Shown piece by piece: positions 57,601 through 64,000 of a DNA stretch of 64,000 nt. The notes beneath the pieces were generated by a model. That model worked only from the letters and a program-made list of their open reading frames with translations, was not told the origin of the DNA and searched no databases. The translations under genes were made by a program, and so were the position numbers. The stretch comes from Rhizobium leguminosarum bv. viciae USDA 2370 (lineage in GTDB: Bacteria > Pseudomonadota > Alphaproteobacteria > Rhizobiales > Rhizobiaceae). The stretch lies in NCBI RefSeq assembly GCF_002008365.1, contig NZ_MRDL01000015.1, positions 380,567-444,566 on the forward strand. The letters run 5' to 3'. Position 1 is the stretch's first letter. Each line of letters begins with the position of its first letter.

Positions 57601-57703
57601 TACAGCGCCGGGCGTCTTTTAAGACGCGCAAAGGACGCTGTAGCACTTTGAGTTGCTGCATAATTTCATCCTCAAATCGATTTCGATTTAAAGGAATTAT
57701 GCA
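57601..57703. repeat. RIME1-type intergenic palindromic element
   Basis: CTACAGCG...CGCTGTAG with inner GCGTCTT/AAGACGC, then GCATAATT...AATTATGC with AAATCG/CGATTT arms. Same orientation as the 32308 element and opposite to that at 38457. It lies between convergent genes. Confidence 0.82.
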
Positions 57704-57714
57704 GTCACAATCAC

Positions 57715-59331
57715 TCAGTGCCGGAAATGGCGCATGCCGGTAAAGACCATTGCGACGCCGTGTTCGTTGGCGGCATCGATGACTTCCTGGTCGCGCATCG
57801 AGCCGCCCGGCTGGATAACCGCTGTCGCCCCTGCGGCGATCATCGACAGAAGACCGTCGGCAAAAGGCAGGAAGGCCTCGGAGGCGACCGCCGAGCCGTG
57901 TGTCATCGGCACTGCAAGGCCAAGCGCCTTGGCTGCCTCTTCGGCCTTCAGCGCGGCGATGCGGGCGGAATCGACGCGGCTCATCTGGCCGGCGCCGATA
58001 CCGGCGGTCTGGCCGTCCTTGGCATAGACCACGGCATTCGATTTTACATGTTTGCCGACCTTGAAGGCAAACTTCATGTCATCAAGTTCCCGTGCCGTCG
58101 GCGCGCGTTTGGTGGCGACCTTGAGTTCCAGATCCTCGACCATGCCGTTGTCGCGGCTCTGGACGAGCAGGCCGCCGGAAACGGTCTTCGCCGTCAGGCC
58201 CGCCGCACGCGGATCGGGCAGGCCACCAGCGGACAATAGCCGCAGGTTCGGCTTACGGGCGACGATCGCCTTTGCCTCCTCCGTGACATCGGGCGCGATG
58301 ATCACTTCGGTGAAGAGCTTGACGATCTCCTCGGCCGTTTCGGCATCCAGCGTCCGGTTGAGCGCGATAATGCCGCCGAAGGCGGAAACGGAATCGCAGG
58401 CGAGCGCCCGCTGATAGGCCTCGACCAGGCTGGATCCGGTGGCGACGCCGCAGGGATTGGCGTGCTTGATGATCGCGCAGGCCGGCGCCTTCTCAGGCAG
58501 GAACTCGGCGACGAGTTCGTAGGCGGCATCCGTATCGTTGATGTTGTTGTAGGAGAGCTGCTTGCCCTGGAGAAGAGCGGCCGTCGAAACACCCGGACGC
58601 TTCTCGCCGGTCACATAGAAGGCAGCCTTCTGATGCGGGTTTTCGCCGTAGCGCATCTCTTCCTTCAGCGCGCCGCCGATCACCCGGTGACGCGGCGTGT
58701 CGATCGACAGCGCCTCAGCGAACCAGTTGGAGATCATTGCATCATAGGCGGCGGTGCGGGCATAGGCCTTGGCGGCCATACGCTGACGGAAGGCATAGGC
58801 GGTCTTGCCGTCATCTGCGGAAAGCTGCTCCAGCAGCTCGGCATAATCGGCCGGATCGGTCAAGGTAGTCACATAGGCATGGTTCTTGGCCGATGCGCGG
58901 ATCATCGCCGGACCGCCGATGTCGATATTCTCGACGGTCGTCGGATAGTCGCCGCCGGCCGCGCGCACCTCCTCGAAGGGATAGAGGTTGATGACGGCGA
59001 GGTCGATGCCCTCGATGCCGTGTGTTTTCATCGCATCCTGGTGTTCGCCGTCGTCACGGATCGCCAGCAGGCCGCCATGCACCATTGGGTGCAACGTCTT
59101 GACGCGTCCGTCCATGATCTCGGGAAAACCGGTGATTTCGGAGACATCGGTGACGGCAAGTCCGGCCGCAGCGATCGCTTTATAGGTGCCGCCGGTCGAA
59201 AGCAGGCGCACACCTCTGGCAGACAAGGCGTGGGCGAGTTCGACGATCCCGGTCTTGTCGAAGACGGAGATGAGCGCGGTCTTGATTTCGACCTTGTCGG
59301 GGGCGGGGATCTTCTTGGAAATGACGGCCAT
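57715..59331 (-). CDS. purH: Bifunctional AICAR formyltransferase/IMP cyclohydrolase
   Basis: Last two steps of purine synthesis. The 538 residues comprise an N-terminal MGS-like cyclohydrolase domain (about 18-150, with [15 protein letters not shown] and LLSTGGT) and the formyltransferase domain ([32 protein letters not shown]). The C-terminal [15 protein letters not shown] is diagnostic. ATG at 59331 (MAVISKK) follows GGAGAAGG; the frame is open to 59370. Heparinase-like and rsmB-like genes lie upstream on the same strand. Confidence 0.96.
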   Translation of the reverse strand: MAVISKKIPAPDKVEIKTALISVFDKTGIVELAHALSARGVRLLSTGGTYKAIAAAGLAVTDVSEITGFPEIMDGRVKTLHPMVHGGLLAIRDDGEHQDAMKTHGIEGIDLAVINLYPFEEVRAAGGDYPTTVENIDIGGPAMIRASAKNHAYVTTLTDPADYAELLEQLSADDGKTAYAFRQRMAAKAYARTAAYDAMISNWFAEALSIDTPRHRVIGGALKEEMRYGENPHQKAAFYVTGEKRPGVSTAALLQGKQLSYNNINDTDAAYELVAEFLPEKAPACAIIKHANPCGVATGSSLVEAYQRALACDSVSAFGGIIALNRTLDAETAEEIVKLFTEVIIAPDVTEEAKAIVARKPNLRLLSAGGLPDPRAAGLTAKTVSGGLLVQSRDNGMVEDLELKVATKRAPTARELDDMKFAFKVGKHVKSNAVVYAKDGQTAGIGAGQMSRVDSARIAALKAEEAAKALGLAVPMTHGSAVASEAFLPFADGLLSMIAAGATAVIQPGGSMRDQEVIDAANEHGVAMVFTGMRHFRH

Positions 59332-59500
59332 GAAACCTTCTCCGTTCGGGCTTCGGGAGGACATCCGCAAGGGATGTTCGCATGCTGGCGCCGCGTTAGC
59401 ACAGGTTTGCCGCCGCGCAAACAGGCGTCAGAGCAGATGACGAAAAGCACGAGCCATTTTTGGATGGCATCATACCTTGCTTCCTTGCTGTGATCCCAAT

Positions 59501-59535
59501 CTTTGGCCACTCGGCCTAAAATCCTCCGCCTCTAG
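59501..59535. repeat. Fragment of a RIME2-type repeat
   Basis: GGCCTAAAATCCTCCGCCTCTAG matches the final arm of the RIME2-like element at 43321 (GGCCTAAAATCATCCGCATCTAG) with three differences. Only the last part of the element is kept here. Confidence 0.5.
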
Positions 59536-61205
59536 CTTTTACGAGATAGGAACCAGCGGATTTCCGTCTTTTCGGCAAGATCGAAGTCGATTTCGATCTG
59601 GTCCGAACCGCAGATGCCGGAGCTGTCGGCAAAGAAGATGTCCTCAGCGATCAGCACCTCATTGCCGGGCGCCGAAAACAGCCAGCTTTCGCCGTCCGGC
59701 GCCGTCAGCAGCACGGACTCCCCGTCACTCTGATGCAGGACGATCGAGGGATGGATATGAAAACGGGCGACAGCCTTCAGAGGTTCGTCATGCTCATATC
59801 CTTCGCGGACAACGAGCCGGTCGCGGCCTGTCACGATCGAGCCTGCGGCATTGAGTGTCAGCTCACGCTCGTGCAGCACCCCGAACACCCTGAGATAGCC
59901 GTCATGGGTGAGCTTGATGCCGTCGCGTCCGTCCTCGGTTTCGGCGCGCTCGACAGTGATGGTTCTCACCGGTTCGGTGATCGCGTGACTAAGGAAGGGT
60001 GAGGGCGAAAAACGGCTGGACGACGTGTCGTTGAGGATGACGGTGGAATGCGCCGCCGTCGTGCGCGCCATCTGGACATAACGATGCCCGGCAAATTTCG
60101 GCGAACCGGAATTGACGATGAACCGATGACGGCCGGACGACATCTCGAAGGAGAGGCTGCCGGCATGCACGGTCCGAAGTGCGCCTCCCGAAGGCGGCGT
60201 GCCGGTATCGGCAATAATCACCGTCTTTCCCCCGGAAAGCCGCTGATAGCGCGACTGCGGCAAAGCCTTGAACGGCTGACCGGCGGTCTCGTCATATCGC
60301 AGCACCGACATCAGCTCGTTTGCGAGCGTCGAGGTCGCCCCGTTGAACAGCGCCAGGTCCCCGTCCTGATGGCGAAAGAACCGCAATGCCGGATACATCC
60401 GGTCTATGCCGGAGATCAGCTTCTGCGGCAGGTCATGGCCGAGATTGACATAGGTCTGCCTGAGCGGCAGCAGATCGAGCAGCAATTCCAGCCCGACGCG
60501 CGGATTGCGCGAGACATGGCCGCCATCTGATAGAATCTGGCTATCGAATTCGCGGTCGAGTGCCTGCGCCGCCCTTCTCAGCGTGGAGGCGCGCGCCGGC
60601 ATGGCGACGGAGGCCATGGCGAGCGCGATACGCAGCCGAAACAGCTCCAAGCCGCCGAGGGTGAACGGCGCCATGCGGTGCAGGAACCTCACCTGGAACG
60701 CCAGCGACTTCATGAAGCGGCGATAGAAGCCGCGGTCGGCGTTCTGCAGCACCACCGGCGAATGCGACAGCCAGGCGATAACGCGTTGGGCGGTGACGTC
60801 GATCTCCCAGGCAATCCCCTCCATGCGACCGGCATGGATAGAAAGCCAGCTGTCGACGATCGCGCGGGCCGCAGCCGAACTACGCTCCGTCTTGTTCGCC
60901 CGCATATGCCGCAGCCAGCCGAAGCTGTGAAGACGCGTCGCGAAGGGGCGCGAGGGCAGGGTGAAGGTGAAGGGCGACTTTCCGTTCGTTTCCAGCATGC
61001 GCCCGGCCAGGAGAAACCGTCCGTTGAGGATTTCGTCGGCCACATGTGGATCGATGCTGCGGAGATCGGTCGGCGCGACGATCAGACGCTCGGGCACCTT
61101 GATCGAATGACGAAAGAGCTTCAGGCGCAGCAACGCGACGCGGCGCAAGGCGCGCCGCCAAGCCTCCCGAACATACATGCTCGCAAAACGCCGACCGGAC
61201 TGCAT
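59532..61205 (-). CDS. Heparinase II/III-family protein
   Basis: A 557-residue protein of the heparinase II/III-like family: an N-terminal helical part (about 60-300) followed by a beta-sandwich (about 330-550). GSLSFEMSSGRHRFIVNSG and AAHSTVILNDTSSS are family marks. Such proteins in alphaproteobacteria are usually next to purH and an RsmB-type gene, as here, and may act on uronic-acid polysaccharides, but no activity is established. No classical signal peptide is evident (basic N terminus MQSGRRFASM). Confidence 0.85.
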   Translation of the reverse strand: MQSGRRFASMYVREAWRRALRRVALLRLKLFRHSIKVPERLIVAPTDLRSIDPHVADEILNGRFLLAGRMLETNGKSPFTFTLPSRPFATRLHSFGWLRHMRANKTERSSAAARAIVDSWLSIHAGRMEGIAWEIDVTAQRVIAWLSHSPVVLQNADRGFYRRFMKSLAFQVRFLHRMAPFTLGGLELFRLRIALAMASVAMPARASTLRRAAQALDREFDSQILSDGGHVSRNPRVGLELLLDLLPLRQTYVNLGHDLPQKLISGIDRMYPALRFFRHQDGDLALFNGATSTLANELMSVLRYDETAGQPFKALPQSRYQRLSGGKTVIIADTGTPPSGGALRTVHAGSLSFEMSSGRHRFIVNSGSPKFAGHRYVQMARTTAAHSTVILNDTSSSRFSPSPFLSHAITEPVRTITVERAETEDGRDGIKLTHDGYLRVFGVLHERELTLNAAGSIVTGRDRLVVREGYEHDEPLKAVARFHIHPSIVLHQSDGESVLLTAPDGESWLFSAPGNEVLIAEDIFFADSSGICGSDQIEIDFDLAEKTEIRWFLSRKS

Positions 61206-61421
61206 ATTCTATTGTCTATTGACCCTCGTGGTTAAGAATAGGTGAAAAGCGGCCGATTTCATCGTCCACAATGAATTAATTCGTGACAAGGTTCGAATAT
61301 ACGCAAATTAACGCGTTTCGCCTGAAATCGTGGGGACGGTTTTGCAAAAGGGCATGCGTGACCCGAGGCTATGAAGCACCTCGTATAATGCAGGCTCGCC
61401 GCGCGCGCTCAAGCCTTGCAA

Positions 61422-62810
61422 TCAGGCCACGCGCCGCAGCACAGCCGCATAGAAGCCGTCGAGGCCGGAGCCGATGCCATCAGGCATTTTCAGCATGGTG
61501 GGAAGCGTACGGAATTCGCCGAGCGGCGTAATCGCCGCCTCAAGGCCGGGCCAGTCGCCGGCGCCGATCGGAACGCGCTCGACCGCATCCGTATCGGAAA
61601 GAACACGGGCGACGACTTCCTCACCCTCGACAGGATCGAGCGAACAATTCGAAAAAACCAGTGTGCCGCCCGGCTGCAGCAATGTCAGCGCATGACGCAG
61701 CAACCGCTCCTGCAGCGCCGCCAGCCGGGCGATATCCTCAGGCCCCTTGGTCCACAACACGTCAGGGTGCCGGCGTGTCGTGCCGGTGGAAGAGCAGGGA
61801 GCGTCGAGCAGGATCGCATCGAAGCGTTCCGCCGGCTCGAATGTCGTCAGGTCTGCCGCAATCGTCTCCGCCTTGAGGCCGAGCCGGTCGAGATTCGAGC
61901 GCAGCCGTCTCAGCCGGCTTTCCGACTGGTCGAGTGCGGTGACTGCGCCGCCGGCCAGGATGAGCTGCGCCGTCTTGCCGCCGGGCGCAGCACAGAGATC
62001 GGCGGTGCGTTTGCCGGAGAGATCGCCGAACAGCTTGGCCGGGATGCTTGCTGCCGCATCCTGCACCCACCACGCGCCCTCATCGAAGCCTTCGAGCGAA
62101 GGAATGCCGCCGTCGAAGGCGGCGAGCCGCACGCCGCCCGTGGGCAGGACGACGCCGGTAAGCCGCTTCGCCCAGCCTTCCGGGTCGGACTTGACGGTCA
62201 GATCGATTGCGGCCGGTTCGAGCTGGGATTCCGAAATCGCCAGCGCCGCGTCCCGGCCATAGGCCTTTTCCAACCTGGCGATGAACCAGGCCGGCATCGG
62301 CGCGACCTTGCCGATCGCATCAAGCACCTGCTCCTTCTCGCGGCCGAGCCGGCGGAGGATGGCATTGACGAGCTTGGCGAAACGGCGATTGCGTGGATCC
62401 AGATTGGCCTGCTCGACGGCAAGATCGACAGCCGAATGATCCGGCACATCGAGATAGAGGATCTGCGCCGCCCCGATGGCGAGCACGTGATGCAGCGCCC
62501 TTGCCCCCTCCGGCAGCGGCGAATCCAGCAACGCGGCAATCGCGGCATCGATGCGCGGCAGATGGCGCAGCGTCGTGTTCAGGATGGCGCGGACGAGCGC
62601 CCGGTCGCTTTCGCCGAGCGCCCTATAGGCCGGATTGCCGTGTTCATGATCGAGAGCGCCGTCGAGCGGCAGCTTGCGGTCGACGACGGCTGCAAGAATT
62701 TTTGCCGCCGCTGCCCGGGCCTGCAGGCCTGGCTTATCAGGCGCAGATCGCTCGGTGGCGGGCTTATGCTTGCGGAATGGCTTCTTCGTGCCGTCTGAAT
62801 TCAAGACCAC
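61422..62810 (-). CDS. rsmB: 16S rRNA m5C methyltransferase RsmB-like
   Basis: SAM-dependent cytosine-5 methyltransferase of 462 residues. The N-terminal NusB-like domain (about 30-165) precedes the methyltransferase: [14 protein letters not shown] binds [21 protein letters not shown] holds one catalytic Cys, and [14 protein letters not shown] the other. Start codon is GTG at 62810, inside the last codons of htpX; a TTG two codons on is an alternative. Translational coupling to htpX is likely. Confidence 0.88.
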   Translation of the reverse strand: MVLNSDGTKKPFRKHKPATERSAPDKPGLQARAAAAKILAAVVDRKLPLDGALDHEHGNPAYRALGESDRALVRAILNTTLRHLPRIDAAIAALLDSPLPEGARALHHVLAIGAAQILYLDVPDHSAVDLAVEQANLDPRNRRFAKLVNAILRRLGREKEQVLDAIGKVAPMPAWFIARLEKAYGRDAALAISESQLEPAAIDLTVKSDPEGWAKRLTGVVLPTGGVRLAAFDGGIPSLEGFDEGAWWVQDAAASIPAKLFGDLSGKRTADLCAAPGGKTAQLILAGGAVTALDQSESRLRRLRSNLDRLGLKAETIAADLTTFEPAERFDAILLDAPCSSTGTTRRHPDVLWTKGPEDIARLAALQERLLRHALTLLQPGGTLVFSNCSLDPVEGEEVVARVLSDTDAVERVPIGAGDWPGLEAAITPLGEFRTLPTMLKMPDGIGSGLDGFYAAVLRRVA

Positions 62811-63763
62811 GGACCTTTTGGCGGTTGCGAACCACCGCGACCAAGACCCGTATCCGGAACAGAGCGCGATTTGCGCGACGGATTAGCAGTACGAGCCTGC
62901 GACGTCGAGACATTCATGCCGCCTTGCGCCATGTCGTGCAGCGCAGCGATGCGGTTTTCCGTATTCGGATGGGTGGAAAACAGATTGTCCATGCGCTCGC
63001 CGGAGAGTGGATTGATGATGAACATATGCGCCGTCGCCGGGTTGCGCTCGGCATCTTCGTTCGGCACGTGAGCAGCGCCGCGCGCGATCTTGCCGAGCGC
63101 CGAAGCGAGCCAGAGCGGATTGCCGCAGATCTCGGCGCCGCGGCGGTCTGCCGAATATTCGCGCGTGCGGCTGATCGCCATCTGCACCAGCATGGCAGCG
63201 AGCGGCGCCACGATCATCGCGACGATGACGCCGACGAAGCCGAGGGGATTGTTGTTGTTCTCACGGTTGCCGCCGAAGAAGAAGGCGAAGTTGCCGAGCA
63301 TAGAGATCGCGCCGGCAAGCGTTGCCGTGATCGTCATCGTCAGCGTATCGCGGTTCTGAATGTGCGCCAGTTCATGCGCCATCACGCCTGCGACTTCCTC
63401 AGGAGACAAGGCGCTGAGCAGGCCGGTCGAGGCGGCGACGGCTGAGTTATCGGGATTGCGGCCGGTGGCGAAGGCATTCGGCTGCGGGCTGTCGTAGAGA
63501 TAGACCTTCGGCATCGGCAGGCCGGCATTGCGGGCGAGATCGCGCACGATCCGGAAGAATTCCGGCGCATTGCGCTCGTCGACCTCTTGCGCGCGATAGG
63601 CCGAAAGCACCATCCGGTCGGAATTCCAGTAGGAGAAGAAATTCATGCCGGCGGCAATGACGAATGCGATCATCATGCCGGCCCGACCGCCGATCAGGAA
63701 GCCGACAAACATGAAAAGCGCCGTCATGAAGGCAAGCAACATGGCAGTGCGAACGAGGTTCAT
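62801..63763 (-). CDS. htpX: Membrane protease HtpX
   Basis: Zinc protease of the inner membrane that degrades damaged membrane proteins. The 320 residues have two N-terminal membrane helices, the catalytic [12 protein letters not shown] (HExxH) about residues 127-138, further helices ([15 protein letters not shown] and [16 protein letters not shown]), and [11 protein letters not shown] with the third zinc ligand Glu. The ATG is followed by typical [19 protein letters not shown]. Overlaps the rsmB start by ten bases. Confidence 0.95.
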   Translation of the reverse strand: MNLVRTAMLLAFMTALFMFVGFLIGGRAGMMIAFVIAAGMNFFSYWNSDRMVLSAYRAQEVDERNAPEFFRIVRDLARNAGLPMPKVYLYDSPQPNAFATGRNPDNSAVAASTGLLSALSPEEVAGVMAHELAHIQNRDTLTMTITATLAGAISMLGNFAFFFGGNRENNNNPLGFVGVIVAMIVAPLAAMLVQMAISRTREYSADRRGAEICGNPLWLASALGKIARGAAHVPNEDAERNPATAHMFIINPLSGERMDNLFSTHPNTENRIAALHDMAQGGMNVSTSQARTANPSRKSRSVPDTGLGRGGSQPPKGPWS

Positions 63764-63873
63764 TGCGGATCTCCATCTCCGATTTCGGCGTCACAAGCTT
63801 TTAATCCCGGCACCGGCACATTATGATTTGGTTATTCACCAGCCATTTTCAATATTTCCGGCAGGAGACGGCC

Positions 63874-64000
63874 ATGCAGGACGCCGATAACGACAATAGC
63901 GAAACGCCGATGGCCGAGGGAACGGAGCCGCCGCGTAGGATGCTGTCCCCGGCTGCCAGACGCGCCCTTGCCGAAGCCGAGGAGCGGCGAAAGAGCCAGA
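63874..64000 (+). CDS. DUF1674 (SDHAF4-like) protein, partial
   Basis: The window ends inside this gene. From the ATG at 63874, behind GCAGGAGACGG, the first 42 residues include LSPAARRALAEAEERRKSQ. This is the start of the DUF1674 pattern that assists succinate dehydrogenase assembly. An acidic leader (MQDADNDNSETPMAEG) precedes it. Divergent from htpX. The 3' end is not in the window. Confidence 0.75.
   Translation, partial: MQDADNDNSETPMAEGTEPPRRMLSPAARRALAEAEERRKSQ

Noticed and set aside
61416-62798. Long plus-strand frame opposite rsmB
   Set aside because: Antisense shadow of the methyltransferase gene; high GC produces long frames on both strands here.

Overview
The window is a GC-rich, densely packed chromosomal segment of an alphaproteobacterium of the Rhizobiales. 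It most likely comes from the Rhizobium etli / R. leguminosarum clade. The reasons are the gene families (1,591-residue NAD-glutamate dehydrogenase, the imuA-imuB-dnaE2 mutasome, ExoB-like GalE), the RIME-type intergenic palindromic repeats, a GTTC-N7-GTTC LexA box and an alpha-r14-type small RNA with anti-Shine-Dalgarno loops. No phage, insertion sequence, CRISPR array or plasmid transfer gene was found; almost everything is ordinary core chromosome.

Layout. 1-7500: DUF1993 protein; galE coupled to a sulfatase / phosphonate-monoester-hydrolase-type enzyme; ThuA-like protein; GNAT acetyltransferase; DUF2934 and DUF6880 proteins; a DsbA-like thioredoxin-fold protein. 7700-15220: tRNA-Ser(CGA); rplU-rpmA; two translationally coupled RimJ/RimL-type acetyltransferases; an EEP-family hydrolase; then obgE-proB-proA-nadD. 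15270-18790: an alpha-r14 sRNA, then modABC and a convergent short modE with a candidate ModE operator. 18990-24790: rsfS, rlmH, envC-type factor, ctpA, YibQ-type protein, rppH. This looks like the continuation of the obgE cluster. 24870-31745: bacterioferritin and its ferredoxin (bfr, bfd), then the SOS mutagenesis operon imuA-imuB-dnaE2 behind a LexA box. 31870-38460: a zincin-like protein, citE-like lyase plus DUF1737, a VOC protein, leuD, a PLP-dependent ammonia-lyase-like enzyme, leuB, a parS-like 16-mer directly after leuB, and a PAP2 phosphatase flanked by RIME repeats. 38600-45270: an MHS-type MFS transporter with a large extra periplasmic loop, a three-gene ABC/Tat operon with a His-rich loop resembling zinc-starvation operons, and a PhoB-box-controlled alkaline phosphatase. 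45600-64000: asd, a lytic transglycosylase, a diguanylate cyclase, beta-carbonic anhydrase, pyridoxal kinase, NAD-GDH, a UMF1-type transporter, purH, a heparinase II/III-family protein, an RsmB-type rRNA methyltransferase, htpX and the start of a DUF1674 gene.

How the genes fit together. Several blocks serve ribosome assembly and growth control (rplU-rpmA-obgE, rsfS-rlmH). Others serve envelope division and turnover (envC type, ctpA, lytic transglycosylase), metal supply (molybdate, iron storage, probably zinc), phosphate scavenging, and amino-acid or purine synthesis (proBA, leuBD, asd, purH). The most interesting non-coding items are the alpha-r14 sRNA, the parS-like site, the PhoB, LexA and ModE operators, and the RIME elements. 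All calls come from reading the sequence and from memory of protein families; no database search was run.
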